From Flavobacteriaceae bacterium (lineage in GTDB: Bacteria; Bacteroidota; Bacteroidia; Flavobacteriales; Weeksellaceae), in NCBI GenBank assembly GCA_012522185.1, contig JAAYKY010000055.1, forward strand, positions 1 to 42,013: DNA of 42,013 nt, in the 5' to 3' direction. The position numbers and the translations under genes are program-made. Of this stretch, positions 15,685-24,768 are shown one piece after another; within the stretch, counting starts at the first letter, position 1; each line of letters opens with the position of its first letter. The notes beneath the pieces were generated by a model. The model was not told where the DNA came from, ran no database searches, and saw only the letters and a program-made list of their open reading frames with translations.

Positions 15685-15710
15685 CCTCCAAGGTTTTGAA
15701 ACTTTGGAGG
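15685..15710 (-). terminator. Terminator of the copper-type receptor gene
   Basis: Arms CCTCCAAGGTTT and AAACTTTGGAGG pair over 12 positions with one G-T, followed on the minus strand by TATTTTTATT. A near-identical hairpin, fully paired, is at 28436-28462. Confidence 0.75.
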
Positions 15711-15713
15711 TTT

Positions 15714-15736
15714 GTGGCTTCGAGAACCTCAGCCAC
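15714..15736. repeat. 23-base bulged hairpin, copy 1
   Basis: GTGGCT-TC-GAG-AAC-CTC-AGCCAC folds into a six-pair stem, a two-base bulge, a three-pair stem and a triloop. The same design recurs at 28339-28361 with a G-C pair replaced by A-T in the outer stem. It lies between the receptor stop and the receptor's terminator, so it would be part of the receptor mRNA 3' end. Confidence 0.65.
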
Positions 15737-15772
15737 TGAGCTTATTATTCTTCTACAATCCAGAGTTGCTTT

Positions 15773-18433
15773 TTAAAAATCAATATCCACTCCGATGTAG
15801 AAACTCGCCGGCATCACGGGTGCATAGACCATTCCGCCGTCGAAATAATTTCCAAAGGGATTTTGCGCATCAATGATGGCGTGCTCTTGGGTAAATCCGG
15901 TCAGGTTTTCTGCTCCCAGATAAACACGTAAGTTTTTATTGAAATTTCTGGAAATCTGCGCATTTAAACGGAAATAGGAATCTCCGTATTCCGGCATTTG
16001 AAAAGCTACCGGATTGGACGAAGTATCGGGCAAACGCTGTTCACCCACCCATTGCAAAGTTGTATCGAAACCCCATTGGGCTCCATTAATTTTCTTCATT
16101 GTAAAATAACTTAAATTAAGGAAACCACGGTGTTTCGGGGTGAAAGGCAATTCTTTAGAGCCCGACAAATAATCGGTTTTTGTGTCGTAATATTTATAAG
16201 CCAATCTCGCTTCCAATCTGCGAACGGGTTGAAAGTCCCATTGCACCTGAAAGCTATTGGCATAAGATTTTCCGTCCAGATTATAAAACAAAATACTTTG
16301 TGGCGAATTATCCAAATCCATCACAACTTGGTTCTCGAAATCGGTACGGAATAAATCGGCTACCAAGGTACTCGTTCTACCAAAAATTCGGAATTCCTGT
16401 TGCAAACTGATTCCATAATTCCATGCAATCTCCGCATCCAAACCGTAGATATCGCCGCCGTTTTCAAGGATTTCGATTTGGCGGTTGGAAGCCAAATAAG
16501 CCTGAGACTCCGCAAAAATATTGGCTGTTCGGAATCCTTTTCCGGCCGATGCACGAAGAATGGTTTTCGGCGTGATATCGTATTTCAGATTCAATCTCGG
16601 TGTAAATTGGGTTCCGGCCAAATTATGCAAATCGACTCTCGCGCCCGCAACCACAGTGAGTTTATCTCCCGAATAAGTGTATTCGAAAAACGCTCCCGGA
16701 ACGGTTTCGTCGCGTTTGAAATTCGTCAGATTATAGATTTCATCGTAATGATCATACAAGAAACTCAATCCTGTTTTGTATTTGTGCGCGGTATTGCTGA
16801 AAATACTTTCGAAAATTAAATTCGAATAAAAAGTCCGTTGTTCGGCATCATAATTCCGCAATCCAAAATAAGATTTCTGTTCATTGTAATTGAATTGATT
16901 CATCCAACCGATGCTCTGATAAGGCTTTGCCGGAAAAATATAGCCGGTTTTGTTCCATACTTGAAATCGCTGAATGTCCACTCCGATTCCATAGGCATTT
17001 TCGGTTCCTTTGTCGGAATCTTCACGAAAATCCATTTGACCGCCCAAACGATGATCATTCACATAATTCACTCCGAAATGCGTCATTAAACCGGATTTTG
17101 TCAAATCTTCATAATTCAGCAAATATCCAACATTGATATTTCGGCCGATGGGTTGATCCATAAATCCATCATCATTGTGATCTTTCCGATCCAAAGTCGC
17201 ATTTCCGTGCAGTAAAATGGATTGCGTCCATTTGTCATTCACCGCATCATTGTGCACAAAATTTGCTTCCAATCGGGTTTCGGTATCACCAAAAAAGTTG
17301 ATGGAAGTTTTGGCTTTGTCGTGGGATTTATAAAGTTCGGTATTGATATGTCCGGCAATGGCTTCGTATCCGTTCGTAACCGAACCTCCGCCTTTGACCA
17401 ATTGAATTCCCTGAATCCATCTACCCGGAATGAAATTCATTACATAAGCGGAAGTAATTCGTCGTACTTCGGGCAAAAATTCTTTGGTCATCAAAATATA
17501 TTTCTGATCCAGCCCAAGCATTTTCAATTGTTTGGTTCCTGAAACGGCATTCGAATAAGATACATCGACCGTGGCATTGGTTTCAAAACTTTCTGACAAA
17601 TTACAGCAAGCTGCTTTCAACAATTCTCTGTCACTGATGTTTTCCATCAATCCGGCCGCTTTTTTATCAAAAGCATGTGCCGGTTTGTTGCCGGTAATCG
17701 TCACGGCGGTGAGCCCCACTAAATCATCTTCCTCTTCCAATCCATGGTCGTGTCCATCGTGTAAATCATGATGCGAAACACCATTTTCCTGCAAATGAGT
17801 TCCGGGACTATTTTCGATATTTTCCCAATCTATTTCACGGTCATAAAGACAACAAGCGGGAAGGTTTTCATAAATGGTATTTTCGGAAGTGAAAAGTTCG
17901 TTGTCGTGCCCAACTTCCGCAATTTTTCGCATAATCGCTTCTTTGGAAGTTTGATTTGGATCATAAATCAAAGTCAGAACCTTGGTTAAAACGTCCCAAG
18001 TTCCATTTGCGGAAGGAAAAGTTTTCACGGCATTTTCAATCCGGTTTTTACAGGAAATACAATTTCCACGCACCTTGATCGTTTCGGTAATCTGAATTGA
18101 ATTAGAAGGCTCCATTCGGTCGTAAAGACAACAGCCGTGAAGATTTTCATAAACCGAATCTTCGGCACGATGAAGCGCATTGTCGTGTCCAACTTTGGCA
18201 ATGTTCTTGGCAATTTCGTCCAGATTGGTTTTGGATTCATCAAATTGAACGGTCAAGATTTGAGAGCTCATATCCCAGTTTCCGTTGGCTGATGGGATTT
18301 CTTTGACGGCGTTTTCGATGCGGTCTTTGCACATTCCGCAGTTTCCACTTACTTTTAAATTAGCTGTTTTTTCCTGTGACCAAAGCATTGTCCCCAGGGT
18401 CATCAGGAATATAAATAGGATGTTTTTATACAT
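15773..18433 (-). CDS. TonB-dependent receptor with two tandem HMA domains, probable copper uptake
   Basis: The 886-residue protein has a signal peptide (1-19). Two heavy-metal-associated domains follow, with GNCGMCKDRIENAVK (C32, C35) and GNCISCKNRIENAVK (C125, C128), each trailed by VGHDN and a CCLYDR motif (101-106, 194-199). The repeat length is exactly 93 residues. A His-rich stretch, HHDLHDGHDHG (221-231), comes next, then a plug (about 238-370, with ACC at 275-277 and GGSVTNGYEAIAGHINTEL) and a barrel ending in FYIGVDIDF. HMA domains carry Cu(I) or similar metals; here they would sit in the periplasm. The Cys/His-rich exported protein is encoded 79 bases upstream. Copper as substrate is inferred from these motifs. 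Confidence 0.85.
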   Translation of the reverse strand: MYKNILFIFLMTLGTMLWSQEKTANLKVSGNCGMCKDRIENAVKEIPSANGNWDMSSQILTVQFDESKTNLDEIAKNIAKVGHDNALHRAEDSVYENLHGCCLYDRMEPSNSIQITETIKVRGNCISCKNRIENAVKTFPSANGTWDVLTKVLTLIYDPNQTSKEAIMRKIAEVGHDNELFTSENTIYENLPACCLYDREIDWENIENSPGTHLQENGVSHHDLHDGHDHGLEEEDDLVGLTAVTITGNKPAHAFDKKAAGLMENISDRELLKAACCNLSESFETNATVDVSYSNAVSGTKQLKMLGLDQKYILMTKEFLPEVRRITSAYVMNFIPGRWIQGIQLVKGGGSVTNGYEAIAGHINTELYKSHDKAKTSINFFGDTETRLEANFVHNDAVNDKWTQSILLHGNATLDRKDHNDDGFMDQPIGRNINVGYLLNYEDLTKSGLMTHFGVNYVNDHRLGGQMDFREDSDKGTENAYGIGVDIQRFQVWNKTGYIFPAKPYQSIGWMNQFNYNEQKSYFGLRNYDAEQRTFYSNLIFESIFSNTAHKYKTGLSFLYDHYDEIYNLTNFKRDETVPGAFFEYTYSGDKLTVVAGARVDLHNLAGTQFTPRLNLKYDITPKTILRASAGKGFRTANIFAESQAYLASNRQIEILENGGDIYGLDAEIAWNYGISLQQEFRIFGRTSTLVADLFRTDFENQVVMDLDNSPQSILFYNLDGKSYANSFQVQWDFQPVRRLEARLAYKYYDTKTDYLSGSKELPFTPKHRGFLNLSYFTMKKINGAQWGFDTTLQWVGEQRLPDTSSNPVAFQMPEYGDSYFRLNAQISRNFNKNLRVYLGAENLTGFTQEHAIIDAQNPFGNYFDGGMVYAPVMPASFYIGVDIDF

Positions 18434-18471
18434 TTCATTTGATTAAAATTTATATTAAATTTTCGAAATCG

Positions 18472-18489
18472 TCCCGATAGCTGTTGGGA
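18472..18489. repeat. CCCGATAG-type extragenic hairpin
   Basis: TCCCGATAGCTGTTGGGA forms a short imperfect hairpin between the Cys/His-rich gene and the receptor gene. It looks like a degenerate form of the CCCGATAGCTATCGGG palindrome that I recall as frequent between Bacteroidota genes. It could weaken read-through into the receptor gene. Confidence 0.4.
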
Positions 18490-18512
18490 TCGAAGTTCGA
18501 GATTCACTAAAA

Positions 18513-18896
18513 TCAAGAAATGTATTTGGGTGGATTCCAGAAGGAGTAGCTTAGATCTTTGATCGCCAAAGATGAATAATTATCGGATTTTAATTTTTCG
18601 AAGGAATTGATTCCAATTTCCTTTTCAGATGAATTAATTGGAATATAAACATGAAATGAAATGACCTGATGCAAATGGCAATCATGGGTTGGGCAACCCT
18701 TATCGTCGCAATTATTTTCGGTCATCGGCTCACCGGAATGGCAGCAATCATGGGATTCTTCCGAATCATCCATGGCGCAACAACTCATTTCAGACGCATG
18801 TTCTTCCACAGTCAAAACCGAGGCAAAAGAAAGCACCGGCGACAGAAAAACGAGCATCGCCAATAAAAGGGTTAGTATCTGAAATGGTTTTTTCAC
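18513..18896 (-). CDS. Exported Cys/His-rich protein, probable metal binder
   Basis: The 127-residue protein has a signal peptide (about 1-26) and then a dense metal-ligand region: CC at 39-40, CCH at 51-53, C63, C68, H71, C73, H74, H76, plus several Met residues. The C-terminal half is polar and ends in SYSFWNPPKYIS. I do not know a defined function. The ligand pattern and its position directly upstream of the HMA-receptor gene suggest copper binding in the periplasm or envelope. The start is GTG at 18896, needed for the Lys-Lys part of the signal peptide. An exact -7 box ends only five bases before it. Confidence 0.75.
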   Translation of the reverse strand: MKKPFQILTLLLAMLVFLSPVLSFASVLTVEEHASEMSCCAMDDSEESHDCCHSGEPMTENNCDDKGCPTHDCHLHQVISFHVYIPINSSEKEIGINSFEKLKSDNYSSLAIKDLSYSFWNPPKYIS

Positions 18897-18901
18897 TGAT
18901 G

Positions 18902-18909
18902 CAAAATTA
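18902..18909 (-). promoter_or_regulatory. -7 promoter box for the Cys/His-rich gene
   Basis: Minus-strand TAATTTTG matches TAnnTTTG exactly and ends five bases before the GTG start, so the transcript may be leaderless. A TTG lies 13 bases upstream, closer than the usual spacing. Confidence 0.5.
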
Positions 18910-18929
18910 CGAAAATTTATTTCAATTAG

Positions 18930-19877
18930 TTATTTCCAGAATTCCCACCATTTTTTTGGTGAATGATCTCTTTTGTTTGGATGGGGTTGGTCTGGAGTTT
19001 GGACTTTTTGTTTAGGCAAATGGTCGTTTAATACTTCTAAATAAAATTCTGTATCCTTGGGATCTATACTAAATAACCAATCTAATTGCTTTTGAGTGAA
19101 ATATTTATCAAGAAGAGGTTTCGCTTCCGGGTTTGGTAATAAAATTTCTTTGATTAAATAATCATAATTCGATTGAAATACAGACTCTTCCGGCATTTTC
19201 CCTTCCGCATCGCCTCCTACTATGTAATGATACATTTCAATCTCATTTTCAACTGCATGTGCCTGAAATATCTCAAACAGCTTGATTTGATGTTCAAAAT
19301 TTAATTTAGCTATTAAACGGCTATCCATAAACCTTAATAAATATCGGCTTCTGATGACATAATCAAAGTCTTTTAACAACTCCTCAGCTCCTACATATTT
19401 AAACCGATAAAAATCTTTTCCCTCAAAATCCTCCAATGTCAAACCGGTTGTTTCTTTAATTTGAGCTTTTATCAATTCTGTATAGTCCTGAAACTCCAAC
19501 TCGAGCGGAAGTTTTTCCCCAATCGAATGATCTTCCAAGTAAAGATTATCTTCAACTAAAAATCTTCTTTGCTCTAATTCAGATTCTTTGCTCCATTTAA
19601 AGCTAAAGTACATTGTGGATTCTTGTATAAGAAACGAGAAAACCTCATATTTCACTGATGTTCTGCCCCAAAATCCCGTTTCAAGGTCAGTTAAAATTAG
19701 CGTCGCATTTTCCAAAAAGCATACGTCAAAAATGCGGGATTTTTTATGTTTTTCGAACGCCGTTTCCCAATTGATTTTTTTTTGAAATTTCCAATAAAAT
19801 TCTAAATCCCGACCTAAATCAAATCCATCTTTATCAAAAGAATGATTTACACAAATTCCCGCTAAACTTGTCCCCAT
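18930..19877 (-). CDS. Hypothetical protein, 315 residues
   Basis: No family is recognised. There is no signal peptide or membrane segment, so it is probably cytoplasmic. The N-terminal half (1-150) is rich in beta-type and aromatic residues, with DVCFLENATLILTDLETGFWG. The middle (150-260) looks helical, with MDSRLIAKLNFEHQIKLFEIFQAHA. The tail is Pro/Lys-rich and ends in KKWWEFWK, an aromatic end seen in unrelated bacterial proteins and possibly a membrane-surface contact. The gene starts seven bases after rlmB stops, so the two are probably co-transcribed. The reading frame is intact. Confidence 0.7.
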   Translation of the reverse strand: MGTSLAGICVNHSFDKDGFDLGRDLEFYWKFQKKINWETAFEKHKKSRIFDVCFLENATLILTDLETGFWGRTSVKYEVFSFLIQESTMYFSFKWSKESELEQRRFLVEDNLYLEDHSIGEKLPLELEFQDYTELIKAQIKETTGLTLEDFEGKDFYRFKYVGAEELLKDFDYVIRSRYLLRFMDSRLIAKLNFEHQIKLFEIFQAHAVENEIEMYHYIVGGDAEGKMPEESVFQSNYDYLIKEILLPNPEAKPLLDKYFTQKQLDWLFSIDPKDTEFYLEVLNDHLPKQKVQTPDQPHPNKRDHSPKKWWEFWK

Positions 19878-19884
19878 AATTATT

Positions 19885-20631
19885 TTAATTAAAATCCGCC
19901 CTTTGCCTCACGACTTCATACAAAAATACGCCGCAGGCAACCGAAACATTGAGCGATGAAGTTTTGCCAAACATGGGCAATTTCACAATATGATCGGAAA
20001 TTTTGATGAGGTCATCGGAAATCCCGTCTTCTTCACTTCCCATCACAATCGCTGTGGGAACCGCATAATCGGCTTCGTAAATGAAATCACTTGCTTTTTC
20101 AGTCGCGCTTACGATTTGAATTCCCGATTGTTTCAAATACTGAAAAACTTTTCGAAGATTGGGTTCTTTACAAACCGGAATATTGTACAAAGCACCGGTT
20201 GAAGTTTTGACCGCATCGGCATTTACAGAAGCCGAACCTTTCTGGGGAATGATGATGGCGTCCACGCCTACGCATTCGGCTGTTCGCGCAATTGCACCGA
20301 AATTTCGGACGTCACTTACACGATCCAAAATCAAAAGAAAAGGAGTTTTTCCTTCTTCGTAAATCTGAGGCAATAAATTTTCAATCGAATAAAATTCAAT
20401 CGGAGAAAGAAAAGCAAATACGCCCTGATGGTTTTTCCGCGTCAAACGGTTTAATTTTTCCACCGGAACGTATTGGGTCGGAATTTCATATTCGGAAATC
20501 AACTTTCTCAGTTCCGAAAAAATTTCGCCCTGCAATCCTTTTTGAACAAATAATTTATCAATGGTTTTACCCGCTTCGATGGCTTCGATTACCGGTCGTA
20601 AACCAAATATCCCAGTTTCTTTTTCTTTCAT
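19885..20631 (-). CDS. rlmB: 23S rRNA (guanosine-2251-2'-O)-methyltransferase
   Basis: This SPOUT-class enzyme of the TrmH/SpoU family methylates the ribose of G2251 in the 23S rRNA peptidyl-transferase region. The 248 residues have the N-terminal substrate-binding domain (IFGLRPVIEAIEAGKTIDKLF) and RKNHQGVFAF. The knot motifs follow: RVSDVRNFGAIARTAECVG, IVMGSEEDGIS, and LPMFGKTSSLNVSVACGVFLYE. The ATG at 20631 is chosen because the family begins just before this domain; a longer frame to 20709 adds 26 residues with no counterpart. The unknown gene at 18930-19877 follows in the same unit. Confidence 0.92.
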   Translation of the reverse strand: MKEKETGIFGLRPVIEAIEAGKTIDKLFVQKGLQGEIFSELRKLISEYEIPTQYVPVEKLNRLTRKNHQGVFAFLSPIEFYSIENLLPQIYEEGKTPFLLILDRVSDVRNFGAIARTAECVGVDAIIIPQKGSASVNADAVKTSTGALYNIPVCKEPNLRKVFQYLKQSGIQIVSATEKASDFIYEADYAVPTAIVMGSEEDGISDDLIKISDHIVKLPMFGKTSSLNVSVACGVFLYEVVRQRADFN

Positions 20632-20781
20632 TCTGCGAAAATACGAATTTAGAACTTCGAATTCCGAAGTTTCGAGACAAATACACTTTAAAACTTGTGA
20701 ATATCTCAATTAGGTAAATCCTATATTTTATCCGAAATTTGCCTTCACTACCGTGGAATTTTAATCAAGAAAGAAGAAATT

Positions 20782-21576
20782 ATGCAGCAATATCTGGATT
20801 TGGCCAAACATGTAATGGAAAATGGAACTACGAAGGAAGACCGCACCGGAACGGGAACCAAAAGTGTTTTCGGATATCAAATGCGATTTGATATGCAGGA
20901 CGGATTCCCCATGATCACCACCAAAAAATTACATTTAAAATCCATCATCCATGAATTGATCTGGTTTTTAAAAGGCGATACCAATATTCAATATTTGACC
21001 GATAACGGCGTACGAATTTGGAACGAATGGGCTGATGAAAACGGGAATCTTGGTCCGGTTTATGGCCACCAATGGAGAAGTTGGGGAAAACCGAACGGCG
21101 AAACGATCGACCAGATCAAAGAAGTCATTCACCAAATCAAAACCAATCCGGATTCGAGACGAATGATCGTTTCGGCCTGGAACGTAGGCGAACTGGATCA
21201 AATGGCGCTGGCACCTTGTCATGCTTTTTTTCAGTTCTATGTAGCAGACGGCAAATTGTCCTTGCAATTGTACCAAAGAAGTGCCGATATCTTTCTGGGT
21301 GTGCCTTTCAACATTGCTTCTTATGCGCTTTTACTGAAAATGATGGCGCAGGTTTGTGATTTGAAAGAAGGTGATTTCATCCATACTTTTGGGGATGCAC
21401 ATATTTATTCGAACCATTTTGAACAAATCGAATTGCAATTGTCGCGCGACCCGAAACCGCTTCCCACGATGAAAATCAATCCCGATGTGAAAGATATTTT
21501 CGATTTCAAATTTGAGGATTTCACTTTGGAGAATTATGATCCGCATCCGCATATCAAGGGTGCTGTGGCGGTTTAA
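20782..21576 (+). CDS. thyA: Thymidylate synthase
   Basis: The enzyme converts dUMP to dTMP using methylenetetrahydrofolate and releases dihydrofolate, which FolA (24769-25263) recycles. The 264 residues equal the E. coli length. Catalytic C146 lies in [12 protein letters not shown], the phosphate-binding Arg pair in [11 protein letters not shown] (124-134), and [20 protein letters not shown] is complete. The substrate-binding [18 protein letters not shown] and the C-terminal PHIKGAVAV are also present. A weak -7-like box (TATATTTT, 20722-20729) is upstream. thyA and folA are separated by an unknown gene and a peptidase gene. Confidence 0.97.
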   Translation: MQQYLDLAKHVMENGTTKEDRTGTGTKSVFGYQMRFDMQDGFPMITTKKLHLKSIIHELIWFLKGDTNIQYLTDNGVRIWNEWADENGNLGPVYGHQWRSWGKPNGETIDQIKEVIHQIKTNPDSRRMIVSAWNVGELDQMALAPCHAFFQFYVADGKLSLQLYQRSADIFLGVPFNIASYALLLKMMAQVCDLKEGDFIHTFGDAHIYSNHFEQIELQLSRDPKPLPTMKINPDVKDIFDFKFEDFTLENYDPHPHIKGAVAV

Positions 21577-21614
21577 TTGATTTTTATTTAAGAATTATTC
21601 CAACAAATTAAATC

Positions 21615-22082
21615 ATGACACTGAATGAGTTTAAGCTTGATGAGACCAATCATTTCATCGCCATGGAATATTATTATTTAATTGCAAATAGAATCTATTT
21701 AATCTTGATTTTGGAAGACCAGCTTATTGGAATAAAAGCAAATGGACTCATTTCAGCTCCCAACGAATTTAGTTTTTTATTTAATGAAGTTTCTGAAGAT
21801 TTATCAAACCCAAATTCCTATTTAAATCCAAAATATATAGATAAAGTCAAGAACTTGAATTTAGTTGATGGAAGCATTTTAAAAAACAATAAAGAAAACT
21901 TCATAATTAAAAAATCTGACATTAAGTCTGCAAATTACAATCCTTACAAAAAATTTGGAATGGGACCTTATCCGCATGACGGTCGCGTAACAATTAAGAC
22001 TATAAGCAACGAAAAACGTGAGTTTATAATTCTTGGAAATCAATCAGGAAAAAAAATCTCAGAACTTATAACACAAAAGTAA
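21615..22082 (+). CDS. Hypothetical protein, 155 residues
   Basis: No family is recognised. The protein lacks a signal peptide or clear membrane segment; the run YYLIANRIYLILILEDQLIGI (20-40) reads as beta strands rather than a helix. The remainder is rich in Asn and Lys. It starts 38 bases after thyA. Its sequence is visibly more AT-rich than thyA and the peptidase gene around it, which may mean recent acquisition, although the frame is intact and the fit between neighbours is clean. It could belong to the thyA transcript. Confidence 0.55.
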   Translation: MTLNEFKLDETNHFIAMEYYYLIANRIYLILILEDQLIGIKANGLISAPNEFSFLFNEVSEDLSNPNSYLNPKYIDKVKNLNLVDGSILKNNKENFIIKKSDIKSANYNPYKKFGMGPYPHDGRVTIKTISNEKREFIILGNQSGKKISELITQK

Positions 22083-22167
22083 TTTCCACAACTTAACAAC
22101 CCATTCACAAACCGAAGTAAGATTTTTCTTTATCTTTCGACCAATTTTGGTTAAAATTCAGTTCAAA

Positions 22168-24708
22168 ATGAGAAAAGAATTATTCAGCATAGCATTTGCT
22201 TTTTGTATTTCCATCAGTGCCTATTCCCAAGTTACAGAAACTCTTCCCCCGAGTTATCGGGAAAATCAATCCAATAAAATGGAAATCTTTCGCGCCGAAG
22301 CCGAACGACTAACTGCACTTGTTCATACCAAACTCGATTTAAAGTTTGACTGGGAAAAAGAACATGTAAACGGCGAGGCCTGGATTACCGCAAGGCCTTA
22401 TTTCTACGATACAAATAAATTGATCCTCGATGCCAAAGCCATGCTGATCCACGAAGTTTCATTGGTTACGGGCAACACCAAAAAGAAATTGAATTTCACC
22501 AATGACGAATGGCAATTGTTCATCGATCTGGATAAAACCTACAAACGAAATCAAGAATACACCGTTTACATCAAATACACCGCCCGACCTAACGAAGTTA
22601 AACAAGAAGGAAGCGCTGCCATTGCCGATGCAAAGGGATTGTATTTCATCAATGCCCAAGGAACCGATCCTGACAAACCGACGCAGATCTGGACGCAAGG
22701 CGAAACTGAATCTTCTTCTTGCTGGTTCCCGACAATTGACAAACCCAATCAGAAAACTTCACAAGAAATTTACCTGACTGTTCCCGATAAATTCGTGACA
22801 CTTTCCAATGGAGAACTGGAAAAACAAACCAAAAACTCAGACGGAACCCGAACCGATTATTGGAATTTCAAAGAAAAACATGCGCCTTATTTGTTCTTTG
22901 TAGGCGTTGGTGATTATGCCATCGTGAAAGACAAATGGAAAAACATCGACGTGAACTATTATGTCGAACATGAATATGCGCCTTATGCCAAAGATATTTT
23001 CGGAAATACACCCGAAATGCTGACTTTTTTCTCGGAATTATTGAATTATGGATACCCTTGGAACAAATACCACCAAATCTCCTCAAGAGATTATATCAGT
23101 GGTGCGATGGAAAACACAACGGCTGTGCTTTTTGCAGAAGGCGTTCAGCAAAAGCCCGGTCAATTAATCGATAAAAACCGATGGGAAGGTACCATTGCAC
23201 ACGAACTTTTCCATCATTGGTTTGGGAATTTGGTCACCACCGAAAGTTGGGGAAATCTTACCGTGAACGAGTCTCTTGCGAACTATTCAGAATATTTATG
23301 GTTTGAGCATAAATACGGAAAAGACCGTGCGGAAGAAGATCGATACGACGACCTTGAAGGATATAAAATGGACCCAACGAATCTAAGTAAAAACTTGGTC
23401 CGAACTCATTACAACACTCGTGAAGATATGTTTGACGGCGTTTCCTACAACAAAGGCGGAAAAGGCGTTTTACACATGTTGAGAAGTTTCCTCGGCGATG
23501 AAGCTTTCTTTGGCGGACTTAGCAAATACCTTCACGATTACGAATACGGAACAGCCGAAGCAGTCCAAATCCGTCTGGCAATGGAAGCTGTAAGCGGACG
23601 CGATTTGAACTGGTTTTTTGACCAATGGTATTTCGCCAATGGGCATCCGCAATTAAACGTAGCTTACGATTATAATTCGGCTAATAAAAAAGTAAAACTT
23701 ACCGTAGTTCAATCCCAAAGCAATTATTTCGAATTCCCATTTGCAATTGATGTGGTGGTGGACGGTAAACCTACAAGGCATCAGGTTTGGGTAGCCAAAA
23801 AACGAGAAAACACATTTGAGTTCGATGCAGCCAAAGCTCCTGAAGTAGTCATCCCTAATGCCAATCAGGATATTTTATGCGATATAAGTGAAACCAAATC
23901 CATTGAAGCTTTTGCGGCTCAATACAAAGCAGCCAAAGATGAATTCACTTCGAGATTATTGGCGCTTGAAAAACTGAAAGATGCCCAATCCACAAACGAA
24001 ACGGCCTTGAATACTTTGGTCGAAGCGCTGAATGATCCTTACGAAGGAATTCGCGAAAGAACCATCAATTTCTTGGATGCAAATGACGCCAAAGTCAAGT
24101 CCAAAACCATTTCGGTTTTGAAAAAACTAGCAAGTTCTGATCCACGAACTCCGGTTCAGGCAGCGGCTTTGAATAAATTAGATGAAATGGGCGAAACCGA
24201 TTTAGCATTGTTTCAAAATGGATTAAAATCAAAATCTTTCAGTGTACAAGCAGCAGCAGCTGTTGGTTTATTGCGTCTGGATCCTTCGAAAGTTTCTGAA
24301 TTGCACTCACTTGAAGACGAAGTTTTGATGTCCAATGCGAAATTAATCGGTGAAATGCTTCCAACTTGGATTGCAAACAACGATAAATCCAAACTAAAAG
24401 TTGCTGCTGAAGCCGTTGCATTTTATCTATTAACAAAATACGAAGATCCGGTTTTGGGTGGAAAACTTGAACAAGGTTTTCTATGGGTTTTGAGTTCTGA
24501 TGATATGAATTCAACCCAAAAAATCGCATCCACTTATAAACAAGTGCATCGCTATTATGCAAAAGACAATCCGGGGTTGACTATGTTGCTTCGAAATTTA
24601 GTCGATCAGGCGATTTCTTTAAAAGTTCAAGCCAATCAAAAATCACCTTCGAAAAATTTTGAAGAGCAAATCCAATTACTCAATGAAACCAAGGAAGCTT
24701 TGAAATAA
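22168..24708 (+). CDS. M1-family zinc aminopeptidase, exported
   Basis: The 846-residue gluzincin removes N-terminal residues from peptides. A signal peptide (1-20, AYS before Q) indicates export. The exopeptidase motif GAMEN is at 312-316. The zinc site is H345-E-L-F-H349 with third ligand E368 in LTVNESLANYSEYLW. Beyond about 450 come a beta domain and a helical repeat region (LDANDAKVKSKTISVLKK, AAAVGLLRLDP), which resembles HEAT-like repeats. The start at ATG 22168 is preferred over a TTG seven codons earlier because it gives a proper signal peptide. A near-consensus box TATCTTTC lies at 22131-22138. Confidence 0.93.
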   Translation: MRKELFSIAFAFCISISAYSQVTETLPPSYRENQSNKMEIFRAEAERLTALVHTKLDLKFDWEKEHVNGEAWITARPYFYDTNKLILDAKAMLIHEVSLVTGNTKKKLNFTNDEWQLFIDLDKTYKRNQEYTVYIKYTARPNEVKQEGSAAIADAKGLYFINAQGTDPDKPTQIWTQGETESSSCWFPTIDKPNQKTSQEIYLTVPDKFVTLSNGELEKQTKNSDGTRTDYWNFKEKHAPYLFFVGVGDYAIVKDKWKNIDVNYYVEHEYAPYAKDIFGNTPEMLTFFSELLNYGYPWNKYHQISSRDYISGAMENTTAVLFAEGVQQKPGQLIDKNRWEGTIAHELFHHWFGNLVTTESWGNLTVNESLANYSEYLWFEHKYGKDRAEEDRYDDLEGYKMDPTNLSKNLVRTHYNTREDMFDGVSYNKGGKGVLHMLRSFLGDEAFFGGLSKYLHDYEYGTAEAVQIRLAMEAVSGRDLNWFFDQWYFANGHPQLNVAYDYNSANKKVKLTVVQSQSNYFEFPFAIDVVVDGKPTRHQVWVAKKRENTFEFDAAKAPEVVIPNANQDILCDISETKSIEAFAAQYKAAKDEFTSRLLALEKLKDAQSTNETALNTLVEALNDPYEGIRERTINFLDANDAKVKSKTISVLKKLASSDPRTPVQAAALNKLDEMGETDLALFQNGLKSKSFSVQAAAAVGLLRLDPSKVSELHSLEDEVLMSNAKLIGEMLPTWIANNDKSKLKVAAEAVAFYLLTKYEDPVLGGKLEQGFLWVLSSDDMNSTQKIASTYKQVHRYYAKDNPGLTMLLRNLVDQAISLKVQANQKSPSKNFEEQIQLLNETKEALK

Positions 24709-24768
24709 ACTGAAAATCCAGAAAGTAAATTCATTTTGCTTTCAAGTTTTAACTTAAAAATTTAAACT

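Noticed and set aside
20632-20709. Longer N-terminus for RlmB
   Set aside because: The extra 26 residues have no counterpart in the family, and the ATG at 20631 gives the normal start.
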